From positions 62,001-126,000 of the forward strand of contig CAZNFX010000002.1 in assembly GCA_964572845.1 (NCBI GenBank): 64,000 bases of DNA, given 5' to 3'. Within the stretch, counting starts at the first letter, position 1, and the number at the start of each line of letters is the position of its first letter. Source of the DNA: Bin55 sp964572845. Lineage in GTDB: Bacteria; Pseudomonadota; Gammaproteobacteria; Pseudomonadales; Azotimanducaceae. This document shows positions 53,401-61,811 of the stretch, one piece after another. The notes beneath the pieces are model-generated. The model did no database searches. It worked only from the letters and a program-made list of their open reading frames with translations, and was not told the origin of the DNA. The translations under genes were made by a program, and so were the position numbers.

Positions 53401-54399
53401 ATGAAAACTGAATGCCGAATTGGCGTACTTTGTGCCAGTCTTCTATTTTGCGCAGGCCTTGCTGCCCAAGAAGCCGCCGAGGAAGAGTCGGCAGAGGCAG
53501 ATGTTTGGACCGCAGCTTCAGAAGGCGACATCGAGACTCTGAAGGAGTTGGTCGAGGCAGGTGCGGATCTGAATTCTGCGCGCTCCGCCGTTGAAACTGA
53601 CCTGCCTTTAATGCTTGCCGTGCGGGGACGACACGCTGAGGCCATCAAATTCCTGGTTGACAATGGTGCTGATGTAAACAAACGCGATATCAACGGGAAC
53701 ACAGCCACAATCTCTGCAGCGTTCTTTGGTTTTCCAAAGATGTTTCAAACATTGGTGGAGGCAGGTGGGGATGCATCTATTCAAAACTACGAAGGTCAAA
53801 GCGCTATCGACATGTTGAACGTCTCATGGGAAATTACGAACTACATTGCCAATGAGATGCTTAGTGTCGGCTTAGAACAGGAAGATGTCGAGGCAGGACG
53901 TATGGAGATTCGTCAAGGGCTGGCCAAGACGAACATTTTCGTTGCTGTTCAAATGGGCAATACCGACTTGGTTGCCGAGCACATCAAGAAGGGAGCAGAT
54001 GTAAATGCTGTTGATGCGGCAGGAGGCACATCGCTATTGCTTGCAGCGACTGTTACAGGTAACACGGCCATCGTCCAAGCTTTGGTGGACGCTGGTGCAG
54101 AATTGGATGCGCGCAACCAGACGACAGGAGCCACGGCATTGCAAGCCGCTGCATTTTTCGGTTTGGAAGACGTTGCGAAGGTACTTGTCGATGCTGGTGC
54201 CGATCCAACTATCGCGGACTATCAGGGATCGAGTGCGGTGGACATGCTGTCCTTGAGCTACCAAGAAACCGAATACGTCGCCTCCTTGCTTGAGATCGAT
54301 CTCAAGAGTGAAGAAGAACTAACAGCAGGTCGGGAAGCAATTGGAGAAATGCTGAAGTCCGCAGAAGGATCTGAGGAACCGGAAGAGTCCGAGGAGTAG
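53401..54399 (+). CDS. Exported ankyrin-repeat protein
   Basis: A 332-residue protein with a signal peptide (IGVLCASLLFCAGLAAQ) and at least five ankyrin repeats, for example AASEGDIETLKELVEAGADL and the LVDNGADVNKRD, IKKGADVNAVDAAG and LVDAGADPTIAD ends. The protein consists of two homologous halves: each ends in a similar segment with SAIDML/SAVDML, then a helix, then AGR-EIRQGL / AGR-AIGEML. The C-terminal tail is Glu-rich. A periplasmic protein-binding scaffold is likely. It follows the MaoC gene by 49 bp with its own strong ribosome-binding site (GGGAGG). Confidence 0.87.
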   Translation: MKTECRIGVLCASLLFCAGLAAQEAAEEESAEADVWTAASEGDIETLKELVEAGADLNSARSAVETDLPLMLAVRGRHAEAIKFLVDNGADVNKRDINGNTATISAAFFGFPKMFQTLVEAGGDASIQNYEGQSAIDMLNVSWEITNYIANEMLSVGLEQEDVEAGRMEIRQGLAKTNIFVAVQMGNTDLVAEHIKKGADVNAVDAAGGTSLLLAATVTGNTAIVQALVDAGAELDARNQTTGATALQAAAFFGLEDVAKVLVDAGADPTIADYQGSSAVDMLSLSYQETEYVASLLEIDLKSEEELTAGREAIGEMLKSAEGSEEPEESEE

Positions 54400-54427
54400 A
54401 GTCCAGATTACGCAAACAGACGGGGAT

Positions 54428-55477
54428 TCAAATCTCCAATCCGGTTGGCACCGCACGGGTTTTGATTCGTTGGACCTCTTTGAGTAGATGCTGAAAGTGT
54501 TCCTCCTGAGCCGGGGTATTTCTCGGCATCGGAAGAGATGTTCGGCTGGCGTACTCGCGCCTTTCCTGCAGAAATTTAGGATATTCATCGTACCGACACG
54601 TATCTGCCAATTCGAGAATGTGGTCGATCTTGACGGTGGCACGCATTTCCTCCCACTTCCCCTGCACCGACAAGGCGTGTAGTTTCTGACCGAGCTCCTC
54701 CAAACCGTGCATTGCTAGTACCTTGTGATAGGTACGTGTTGAACCGTAGAACGAGAGCGGCTGTCGCAAAGCATCGAGCTTGCGTTCCAATTCTTCGTCC
54801 GAGTCGGCAAGCACGAGATAGCCACTTTCGGCGATTTCGATGTCTGACCAGGAACGACCAGCTCGGACCAAGCCCTTGCGAATTGCAGGCAGCAAGGCTT
54901 CGCGCATGAATTTGTCCGACATGATGCCGCCGTGCGGCATTGCGACGTCGGCGTGTTCACCAGCGACTGCTGCCATTCCGGTGCCAACCATTGCCAGACC
55001 GATTTTGGGACGTGAGTGTTGGATGGGGCCTGGATTGAAAGCAGGCGTCATGAGTGTGTACCTATAGTGTTTACCAAGGAACTCTGCCTTGGCACCGTCC
55101 TGCCAGGAATCCCAAACCGCTCGCATCATTTGGATGTACTCGCTCATGCGCGGGGCGGGCGCGGACCATGTTCCGCCGAACCGTCGCTCATTGTGTCCCT
55201 TGACTTGGCTGCCCAACCCAATGGTGAACCGACCTTTGGATAGCCTTTGAAGGTCCCAGGCCTCCATTGCCAGCACCATGGGACTGCGAGGAAACGCGAT
55301 GGTTACGGAAGTTTGCAACCCAATGTGGGTTGTCGCAGCAGCTGCAAGCGTCATGGTCACGATGGAATCGTGGGCCAATTCGCCGCAGGTTACGATGTCA
55401 AATCCAGTCTTTTCCGCCCGCTCTGCTTGAATGGCGACAGATTCGGGATTGCCGCCTATTCCAGTTACAACCTGCAT
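54428..55477 (-). CDS. LLM-class (luciferase-like) oxidoreductase
   Basis: A 349-residue TIM-barrel protein of the bacterial luciferase superfamily; MQVVTGIGG is the start at 55477. GFDIVTCGELAHDS, HIGLQTSVTIAFPRSP, GRFTIGLGSQVKGHNERRF and PPKIGLAMVG-like segments match the F420/FMN-dependent group described as TIGR03617-type. Use of F420 or FMN cannot be decided from the sequence. The frame extends upstream but the extension is not protein-like. The gene converges with the ankyrin gene (28 bp) and diverges from the SDR (100 bp). Confidence 0.9.
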   Translation of the reverse strand: MQVVTGIGGNPESVAIQAERAEKTGFDIVTCGELAHDSIVTMTLAAAATTHIGLQTSVTIAFPRSPMVLAMEAWDLQRLSKGRFTIGLGSQVKGHNERRFGGTWSAPAPRMSEYIQMMRAVWDSWQDGAKAEFLGKHYRYTLMTPAFNPGPIQHSRPKIGLAMVGTGMAAVAGEHADVAMPHGGIMSDKFMREALLPAIRKGLVRAGRSWSDIEIAESGYLVLADSDEELERKLDALRQPLSFYGSTRTYHKVLAMHGLEELGQKLHALSVQGKWEEMRATVKIDHILELADTCRYDEYPKFLQERREYASRTSLPMPRNTPAQEEHFQHLLKEVQRIKTRAVPTGLEI

Positions 55478-55577
55478 TCGAAGTAGCCTAAACCGTGCCC
55501 CAGAGAATTTTACGATTGCTTGATTCGCACCTTGTGCTTCAATGTTGAGGGTTGAACATTCGGACTCGGGAGGTGTC

Positions 55578-56402
55578 GTGGACACTAAAGGAAAGGTTGC
55601 CTTTGTTACTGGTGGCGGAAGCGGAATAGGGTTAGGGATGGCAACAGCCTTTCTGGCGGCTGGGTTGAAGGTTGCCATAGCGGATGTGCGAAAGGACCGG
55701 CTTGAACGAGCCCAAACGACACTGGCGGCTTCGGAATCCAGTCTCCTGGTATTAGAGGCAGACGTAACCGACCTAGAGTCGCTGACGAAGGCGGCAGACG
55801 ACGTGGAAGCTCACTTTGGCAAGGTGCACATCGTATGCAACAACGCCGGAATCGGCATTGGGGGCATGGTTCATTCGTTTGCAATGGAGCAATGGCACAG
55901 GATTGTCAACGTGAACCTGTGGGGAGTCGTCCATGGTTGCCAGGTCTTCACCCCTAGAATCCAGAAACACGGCGAAGGCGGACACATCGTCAACACAGCC
56001 TCGATCATGGGTCTATACACATCACGCGGGTCGGGTCCGTACTGCGCCACCAAGTTCGCTGTTGTTGCCATCAGTGAATGCATGAGAGCAGAACTGCAAG
56101 ATTCGTCGATTGGCGTGTCGGTACTGTGTCCATTCATTGTCGATACGCCGATCTTCTATCCGGATCTTGACGACTTGGACAAAGCGGGAATCGAACAACG
56201 CAAAAAGCAAATAGGTTTGATGCGTCATGCCCTGCCGCCAACTTTCGTCGGCGAAAAGGTTCTAAGCGCTATTGAGTCCAACGAGCTCTACATATTCACC
56301 GACGGAACCTCGTCGAGAGAAATGATTCAAAGCAGAGTCCGCGGAATGAATGAATCCATGGACCGGCTGTGGCCCGTCGAGGAGTCCCCAGCTAGCGGTT
56401 GA
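55578..56402 (+). CDS. Short-chain dehydrogenase/reductase
   Basis: A classical SDR of 274 residues. Cofactor motif VTGGGSGIGLG, Asp in AIADVRKDR (NAD preference), NNAGIGIGG, Ser in NTASIMGLY and Tyr-x-x-x-Lys in YCATK. The C-terminal end is longer than in the minimal fold. I take the GTG at 55578 (GGGAGG just upstream); an ATG at 55542 is possible. Substrate unknown; a hydroxyacyl-CoA or alcohol intermediate would fit the neighbourhood. The 3' end overlaps the convergent FAD dehydrogenase gene by 11 nt. Confidence 0.9.
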   Translation: MDTKGKVAFVTGGGSGIGLGMATAFLAAGLKVAIADVRKDRLERAQTTLAASESSLLVLEADVTDLESLTKAADDVEAHFGKVHIVCNNAGIGIGGMVHSFAMEQWHRIVNVNLWGVVHGCQVFTPRIQKHGEGGHIVNTASIMGLYTSRGSGPYCATKFAVVAISECMRAELQDSSIGVSVLCPFIVDTPIFYPDLDDLDKAGIEQRKKQIGLMRHALPPTFVGEKVLSAIESNELYIFTDGTSSREMIQSRVRGMNESMDRLWPVEESPASG

Positions 56403-57786
56403 GCTCGAATATCTTCCCGGGATTGAGAATGCCCTTGGGGTCGAGCGATCTCTTGAGAGTCCGCATGAGGTCGACTTCAATATGGTTGCGTGATATGTCG
56501 AGGTACTGCCTCTTTTCCAGTCCGATGCCATGTTCTGCAGAAATTGAACCGTTGATTGCGCGAAGCGGCTCGTAGACGCAACGCTCGACCGGGTGTTGGT
56601 CGCCAAGGTCCGTACCGGTGTTGATGGCGAAGTGCAGATTTCCGTCGCCTAGGTGACCGAACGTGAAGATGCGGTAGGTTCCAAATTCCTTCGTCAGACG
56701 CTGATTGACCTCGCGCACATAACTTTCCATATCACCTATGCGCAGGCTCACGTCAAACACAAACGTTGGATGTATAGTCATGCACTGTTCAACGTCGTCT
56801 CGAATGGCCCAAAACGCGTTGCGTTGAGCAAGGCTTTGCGCGATTGCTGCATTTGCGATCAGTCCGTTCTCGTACAGTGACTCTACAGCGGATTCCATTC
56901 TTTGATGGTCAGTATCGGCGTCTCCTCCCCAAGCTTCAAGGAGAACGTAGTAAGGGAAATCCGGAGGGATTGGAGGTTGGTGATTTGAACCAGGTCCACA
57001 AATGTGGGAGTAGAAGTCGTTCCACATCACTTCGAAAGAGGTGAGCGTTCCTCCAAGTTTCTGGTCCATTTTCTTGAGAATGGCGGGGAGCTTGGAGAAG
57101 TCGTCGACACCCATGAAGACTGACTCGTCAGTCACGGGTTGTTCTCTAAGTCGAAGCACTGCACGCGTAACAACTCCAAGACTTCCTTCTGTTCCTATGA
57201 AGATCTGCTTCAGGTCGTATCCAGCGTTGTTCTTGATCATGTCATTCATGGACGACACGACGGTTCCATCTGCAAGGACAACTTCGGCTCCAAGAACCAT
57301 GTCTCGGGTCATGCCATACCGTATTACGCGATTTCCTCCGGCGTTGGTCGCAATGTTGCCGCCGATGGTGCAGGACCCACGGGCACCCAGGTCAAGGGGG
57401 AACAACAATCCCTCACTTTCGGCGGCCTCGTGCAGCTCCTGTAGCTTTACTCCGGCTTGAACGGTCATAGTTCGTCCAGTCGAGTCGACGGACTCGATCT
57501 GGTTCATTAACTCTGTTGAAAGAACGATATCGGACGATGTCGTGCGGGCTCCATCCACCAACCCAGTCAATCCGCCGTGAACCACGACGGGTTGGTTGGC
57601 GTCGTGGCAATATCTCAGAATTTCGCTGACTTCCGTAGTGTTGCGTGGTCGTACGATCGCAGCTGCCTGAACAGTCTCGTCGGTCCAAATGCGAGCTGAA
57701 CGACCTGAGACATCCTCGCCGACCAGCACGCCGTTCTCTCCAACGAGCGAACGCAAATCAGAAATGTGTGTGTCCAACGCGCTCAA
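56392..57786 (-). CDS. FAD-linked 2-hydroxyacid dehydrogenase, GlcD/D2HGDH type
   Basis: A 464-residue flavoprotein with an N-terminal PCMH-type FAD domain (VVVHGGLTGLVDGA, GSCTIGGNIATNAGG, IGTEGSLGVVT) and a C-terminal FAD-oxidase C domain (GHLGDGNLHFAIN, SAEHGIGLEKRQYL, LDPKGILNPGKIF). Such proteins oxidise D-lactate, glycolate, D-2-hydroxyglutarate or related acids and pass electrons to a quinone or flavoprotein. The start is a TTG at 57786. No iron-sulfur partner (GlcF) adjoins, so a single-subunit dehydrogenase is more likely. Confidence 0.93.
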   Translation of the reverse strand: MSALDTHISDLRSLVGENGVLVGEDVSGRSARIWTDETVQAAAIVRPRNTTEVSEILRYCHDANQPVVVHGGLTGLVDGARTTSSDIVLSTELMNQIESVDSTGRTMTVQAGVKLQELHEAAESEGLLFPLDLGARGSCTIGGNIATNAGGNRVIRYGMTRDMVLGAEVVLADGTVVSSMNDMIKNNAGYDLKQIFIGTEGSLGVVTRAVLRLREQPVTDESVFMGVDDFSKLPAILKKMDQKLGGTLTSFEVMWNDFYSHICGPGSNHQPPIPPDFPYYVLLEAWGGDADTDHQRMESAVESLYENGLIANAAIAQSLAQRNAFWAIRDDVEQCMTIHPTFVFDVSLRIGDMESYVREVNQRLTKEFGTYRIFTFGHLGDGNLHFAINTGTDLGDQHPVERCVYEPLRAINGSISAEHGIGLEKRQYLDISRNHIEVDLMRTLKRSLDPKGILNPGKIFELNR

Positions 57787-58037
57787 AGTGATGCATTCCT
57801 AGAGGTTGGATCTGGACTGCAGGGAAGTCCGATCACAACACAGAATTTCCCAAAGCGCATGTATGATAGCGAGAGCCGTAGAGACACCCCTGCTGCTCGG
57901 CTTACATGAGATTCGCCTGAGCGCAAATACGCGGAGCCCACCTGGGAAGCTGATGCATAATACGCGCCCTCGATCACGGTACAGTCTTGATCCAGCGGCT
58001 GTTCTCGTCGATCTGGATTGGCCAATAGAGAAAGGTA

Positions 58038-59399
58038 ATGGCTGCAAAGAGCATGGAAGACCTTACGAGCCTGTGCAAGCGTCGCGGGTTCGTCTTCCAA
58101 TCGAGTGAGATATACGGGGGACTTCAAGGGGTCTACGACTACGGTCCGCTTGGAGTCGAGCTCAAGAACAACCTGAAAGCCGCATGGTGGCGTTCGATGG
58201 TATATGAGCGTGACGATGTCGAAGGCCTCGATGCCGCCATCTTGACTCATCCTAAAGTTCTCCACTACTCGGGACATGAAGAGACCTTCACGGATCCGTT
58301 GGTGGATTGCCGTTCATGCAAGAGACGAAGCCGCGCGGATCATCTAGTGGATGGCAAGTGTCCTTATTGCGGCTCATCGGATCTCACGGAACCTCGACCC
58401 TTCAACCTGATGTTCAAAACGGGTGTCGGGCCAGTGGAGGATGCTGAGAACTTCGCGTACCTACGGCCTGAATCCGCACAGCACATATTCATCAACTTCA
58501 AGAATGTGCTGGACTCGACGGCACGAACCGTTCCCTTCGGCATTGCCCAGATTGGCAAGGCGTTTCGAAATGAAATTACTCCGCGCAACTTCATTTTCCG
58601 GGTTCGCGAATTCGAGCACATGGAGCTGGAATTCTTCGTCGAACCTGGAACCGACGAGCAGTGGCACCAGAAGTGGATCGACATGCGTCTCGATTGGTGG
58701 GAACTTCAAGGGGTGAACAGGAACGCCATGAAGCTCCATCACGTTCCTCCGAATGAGCTTGCTCACTATTCAAAAGCTACCTGCGACTTGATGTATCGAT
58801 TTCCCCATGGCCTTGACGAATTGGAAGGCATTGCAAACCGAACTGACTTTGATCTGGGTTCGCACACCAAGCAGCAGGACAAGCTGAACCTCACAGCGAC
58901 CGTTATGCAGAACCGCGAGTCCACAGCTCGCTTGGCGATGCAAAATCTTGCAACCAACAAGTGGTTTGTACCTTTTGTAATTGAGCCTTCGGCTGGTGTC
59001 GATCGCGGAGTGCTGGCAGTTCTCAATGAAGCCTATGAAATCGAGGAACTCGACAACGGCACAGAAAGAACTCTGCTACGTCTCCCGCCTCATTTGGCGC
59101 CTATCAAGGTTGCGGTCATGCCTCTCAAACGCAACCACGCAGAAATCGTTGCTACGGCGCGAGAAATTGTTTCCGAGCTTCAATCTCTCGGTTTGGGACG
59201 CATGACGCTTGAGAACACGGGAAATATCGGCAAGAGCTATCGCAAGCACGACGAGGCGGGAACACCATTGTGCGCGACCGTAGATTTTCAATCACTGGAA
59301 GACGATACCGTTACGGTACGAGATCGAGACTCCATGGATCAAGTGCGGATCGCCCGGACAGACCTGCCTCAATACGTGCTATCCGCGATACGGATGTAG
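58038..59399 (+). CDS. glyQS: Glycyl-tRNA synthetase, single-chain homodimeric type
   Basis: A class II synthetase of 453 residues of the alpha2 (archaeal/eukaryotic/Bacillus) type. Motif 1 region: GFVFQSSEIYGGLQGVYDYGPLG; a zinc-site-like insert with two CxxC pairs (CRSCKRR and CPYCGSS); motif 2 FRNEITPRNFIFRVREFEHMELEFF in pieces; motif 3 GVDRGVLAVL. A C-terminal anticodon-binding domain (PIKVAVMPLKRNH) follows. Most gammaproteobacteria use the unrelated alpha2beta2 GlyQ+GlyS enzyme, so this gene is unexpected. A ribosome-binding AAAGG precedes the ATG. It converges with rpoD copy 1, only 3 bp apart. Confidence 0.95.
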   Translation: MAAKSMEDLTSLCKRRGFVFQSSEIYGGLQGVYDYGPLGVELKNNLKAAWWRSMVYERDDVEGLDAAILTHPKVLHYSGHEETFTDPLVDCRSCKRRSRADHLVDGKCPYCGSSDLTEPRPFNLMFKTGVGPVEDAENFAYLRPESAQHIFINFKNVLDSTARTVPFGIAQIGKAFRNEITPRNFIFRVREFEHMELEFFVEPGTDEQWHQKWIDMRLDWWELQGVNRNAMKLHHVPPNELAHYSKATCDLMYRFPHGLDELEGIANRTDFDLGSHTKQQDKLNLTATVMQNRESTARLAMQNLATNKWFVPFVIEPSAGVDRGVLAVLNEAYEIEELDNGTERTLLRLPPHLAPIKVAVMPLKRNHAEIVATAREIVSELQSLGLGRMTLENTGNIGKSYRKHDEAGTPLCATVDFQSLEDDTVTVRDRDSMDQVRIARTDLPQYVLSAIRM

Positions 59400-59402
59400 G
59401 TT

Positions 59403-61217
59403 CTAGCTGGGCTCCGTATCGTCTTGAAGGTACTCGCGCAAGTGTCTGGTTGGCTTCTTGCGCAGTTTTCGCAGCGCTTTGGCTTCGATTTGACGAATTC
59501 GTTCGCGCGTGACATCGAATCTTTGTCCAACTTCCTCCAAGGTATGGTCGCTGTTCATTCCGATTCCGAAGCGCATTCTTAGAACTTTAGCCTCACGCAC
59601 TGTCAGTTCGGCAAGAACTTCGCCAACAGCGGCCTTCAGGGCATCCCTTTCAGCCAGTTCATTTGGTGGCGCTTCAACTTGATCCTTGATGAAGTCACCG
59701 ACATGAGCTTCGTCGTCACTGCCGACCGAGTCCTCGGTGGAAACAGGTTGCTTGGCGATTTTCTGCACGCGTAGCACCTTGTACTCGGGGATCTCCATGC
59801 GTTCCCCGAGTTCGGTAGCTGTCGGCTCTCGCCCCAATTCTTGCCGCATCTGCCTTTCCATGCGATTGAGCTTGTTGATCGTCTCAATCATGTGGACCGG
59901 GATGCGAATGGTTCTTGCCTGATCCGCTATCGAACGAGTTATGGCTTGACGAATCCACCATGTTGCGTAGGTCGAGAACTTGTACCCTCGACGATATTCG
60001 AACTTGTCGACCGCCTTCATCAATCCGATGTTTCCTTCCTGAATCAGATCCAGAAACTGCAGTCCGCGATTGCTGTACTTCTTCGCAATGGATATCACGA
60101 GGCGCAAATTCGCCTGCACCATCGCGTTCTTGGCGACTCGGATCTTTTCCTTGCCTTCGTCGATGCGATGGTTCAGTTTTCTAATCTCGTCGACGGTAAG
60201 GTTTGTCTTGGCAAGGATCAGCTTAAGTTTCCTTTGCGCTCGCTCCAAATCGGGTTTGGCTCGTTCAAGCCGCTTGCTGTAGTTGTGATGCGCTTTGATC
60301 TGCCGATTGATCCATGCCATCGACGTTTCGTGGCGAGGGAACTCCTGCAGAAAAAGTGATCTGGAAAGGCCTGCATGGAGACAAAGGTCGCGGATGACCT
60401 TCTCTTGGTGGCGGATTGTTTCCAGTGCATCTCTGGGAATATCGACTACGGCTTCCTGGTAGTCGGGGGTGAGCTTGAAACGAGCAAGAGTATCCGCCAA
60501 AAGAGCCAATGCGTCTTGACATTCCTTGGAGCGTGGCCTGGCACCCTTCTTGATCAAGTTCTGATATCGCGTCCGAGCACGCTTCAAGACCGCAAATTTC
60601 TTCTTTGCCAATGCTCTATCGATTCTCTTTCTTGTGATTGGCGAGGGGTTGGGGTTCGGTTCGCCAACATTGACCTGTTTGCCCGGTACGACGTTCTCAA
60701 CCGGTTCCAAATAGCCCGCTAGCAGCTTTTCCAATCGGTCATCTTCGTACAGTCGATCGAACTCGTCTATGACAAAGTCGACGGTACCCGGAAAGCAGGC
60801 CACGGCACGAAGCACATCCTGCAATCCTTCCTCGAGGCGTTTTGCTATCTCGACCTCGGCGTTTCGAGTCAACAGACCGAAATGCCCCATTGCACTCATA
60901 TAGAGACGTGCAGGATCCGTGGTACCCCCGACATCTGAATCCACAGCCGCGAGAGCAGCAGCCAGTTCATCCGGATCGAGATCTTCAGCTGACTGATCGG
61001 ATGCGGAGAGCAAATCGTCAGTCTCGGGAGCTAGGTCGCTGACAACGATCCCGTTGCTGTCCAAAATGCCGACGATCTCCATGAATTGATCCTGGTCGAC
61101 GCTTTCGGTGGGTAGGTGGTCGTTGATATCTTCGAACGACAGAAAACCTTGAGTGCGACCCTTGGCGATCAGTTCCTTGATGCGCGCCTGATGGATGTTG
61201 TAATCCGTTGTGTGCAT
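59403..61217 (-). CDS. rpoD: RNA polymerase sigma-70 factor, RpoD copy 1
   Basis: A full-length housekeeping sigma factor, 604 residues. Region 1.1 (about 1-60, ELIAKGRTQGFLSFEDINDH), region 1.2 (DPARLYMSAMGHFGLLTRNAE), a non-conserved insertion, regions 2.1-2.4 (NLRLVISIAKKY, LIQEGNIGLMKAVDKFEYRRG, YATWWIRQAITRSIAD), region 3 (IRIPVHMIETINKLNR) and 4.2 (VTRERIRQIEAKALRKLR). The C-terminal tail after 4.2 is retained (KKPTRHLREYL). In region 3.2 it has VSTEDSVGSDDEAHVGDFI, close to E. coli RpoD. It lies on the far side of the tRNA gene from the second copy. Confidence 0.96.
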   Translation of the reverse strand: MHTTDYNIHQARIKELIAKGRTQGFLSFEDINDHLPTESVDQDQFMEIVGILDSNGIVVSDLAPETDDLLSASDQSAEDLDPDELAAALAAVDSDVGGTTDPARLYMSAMGHFGLLTRNAEVEIAKRLEEGLQDVLRAVACFPGTVDFVIDEFDRLYEDDRLEKLLAGYLEPVENVVPGKQVNVGEPNPNPSPITRKRIDRALAKKKFAVLKRARTRYQNLIKKGARPRSKECQDALALLADTLARFKLTPDYQEAVVDIPRDALETIRHQEKVIRDLCLHAGLSRSLFLQEFPRHETSMAWINRQIKAHHNYSKRLERAKPDLERAQRKLKLILAKTNLTVDEIRKLNHRIDEGKEKIRVAKNAMVQANLRLVISIAKKYSNRGLQFLDLIQEGNIGLMKAVDKFEYRRGYKFSTYATWWIRQAITRSIADQARTIRIPVHMIETINKLNRMERQMRQELGREPTATELGERMEIPEYKVLRVQKIAKQPVSTEDSVGSDDEAHVGDFIKDQVEAPPNELAERDALKAAVGEVLAELTVREAKVLRMRFGIGMNSDHTLEEVGQRFDVTRERIRQIEAKALRKLRKKPTRHLREYLQDDTEPS

Positions 61218-61358
61218 GCGGTCACGCTCGTTAGAGTGGTATTACCACTGTTTCGGTATCTTAGCACAAAGGAAATTGCGAGATTGGGCACGAGCGAGAC
61301 GGCAAAACTGGCGAACCAATTCGCGGATACGCAATCCAATCCCCTGCCGTTCGTGCGA

Positions 61359-61364
61359 TAGAAT
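61359..61364 (+). promoter_or_regulatory. Possible -10 element of the tRNA gene
   Basis: TAGAAT lies 10 nt before the first base of the tRNA. No convincing -35 hexamer is present 17 bp upstream. Assignment rests on spacing only. Confidence 0.3.
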
Positions 61365-61373
61365 TTGTAGACA

Positions 61374-61736
61374 GGGCCCATAGCTCAGTTGGTTAGAGCA
61401 GTGGACTCATCAAATGGTGCGCTTCGTGCGAAATCGCGAAGATGAACGGGATGAATTCAGGGGAACCTGCCGCAGCTACGAGCTGCCACGGCAACCCTGA
61501 GCCAAGTCAGCGGTACACCGCTGAAAGGTGCAGAGACTACCTGAGAGCTGGAATGTCTTCTAGGCAATCTAAGCGCTCTTAATGACAGGCTTGAGCGTCC
61601 CGCACCCGCATCGGCTGCTGTAGGTCGTTCCGCGGGTGGTGAGATAGTCCGCGCCGATGGGAAACCATCGGATAGTCCAATGCAAATTGGATCGTGAATC
61701 CATAGGTCCCAGGTTCGAGTCCTGGTGGGCCCACCA
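61374..61736 (+). tRNA. ileX: tRNA-Ile(CAU) interrupted by a group I intron
   Basis: The 5' exon (61374-61410) ends in the anticodon loop after CTCAT, and the 3' exon (61697-61736) resumes with AATCCAT. Joined, they form a 77-nt cloverleaf: acceptor GGGCCCA/TGGGCCC, anticodon stem GTGGA/TCCAT with loop CTCATAA, T-arm CCAGG-TTCGAGT-CCTGG, discriminator A and encoded CCA. The anticodon is CAU. The position beside rpoD matches tRNA-Ile2 (ileX in E. coli), which reads AUA after lysidine modification by TilS. An elongator Met tRNA is possible on sequence alone. Expression needs removal of the 286-nt intron. Confidence 0.93.
61411..61696 (+). ncRNA. Group I self-splicing intron in tRNA-Ile(CAU)
   Basis: An intron of 286 nt between positions 36 and 37 of the tRNA, beginning after U and ending in G, as group I introns do. 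P1 can form by CAU of the exon with an internal GUG 6 nt into the intron, as in the Azoarcus tRNA-Ile intron. Core: P4 from TCAGGG with CCCTGA; Q-like ACCCTGAGCCAAG; P6 hairpin CAGCGG/CCGCTG; R-like GTGCAGAGACTA; S-like GATAGTCC, giving P7 GACTA/TAGTC; P9 hairpin CCGATGG-GAAA-CCATCGG with a GNRA loop. There is no homing endonuclease frame. A 100-nt insertion between P7 strands holds P3'/P8. The subtype would need modelling. Confidence 0.9.
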
Positions 61737-61745
61737 AACGAAAAA

Positions 61746-61780
61746 TGCCGACGCTGTGAAGCGTCGGCACTTTCTTTCCT
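61746..61780. terminator. Bidirectional hairpin terminator after the tRNA and rpoD copy 2
   Basis: A perfect 8-bp stem GCCGACGC/GCGTCGGC with a TGTGAA loop (61747-61768) lies 10 nt after the tRNA 3' end. On the plus strand it is followed by ACTTTCTTTCC; on the minus strand by ATTTTTCGTTT. It can end transcription of the tRNA and, from the other side, of rpoD copy 2, whose stop is about 44 bp away. Confidence 0.75.
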
Positions 61781-61811
61781 TGATTGGTTCTTGCTAGCAG
61801 GGACTACAGCG

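Noticed and set aside
57783..58277. Minus-strand 164-codon frame upstream of glycyl-tRNA synthetase
   Set aside because: It overlaps 240 bp of the well-supported synthetase gene, has no ribosome-binding site and an unnatural composition; it is a shadow frame.
61579..61770. 63-codon minus-strand frame across the tRNA 3' exon, with a GPPGLEPGTYGF-like string
   Set aside because: This string is the antisense translation of a tRNA T-arm and 3' end, a known annotation artefact.
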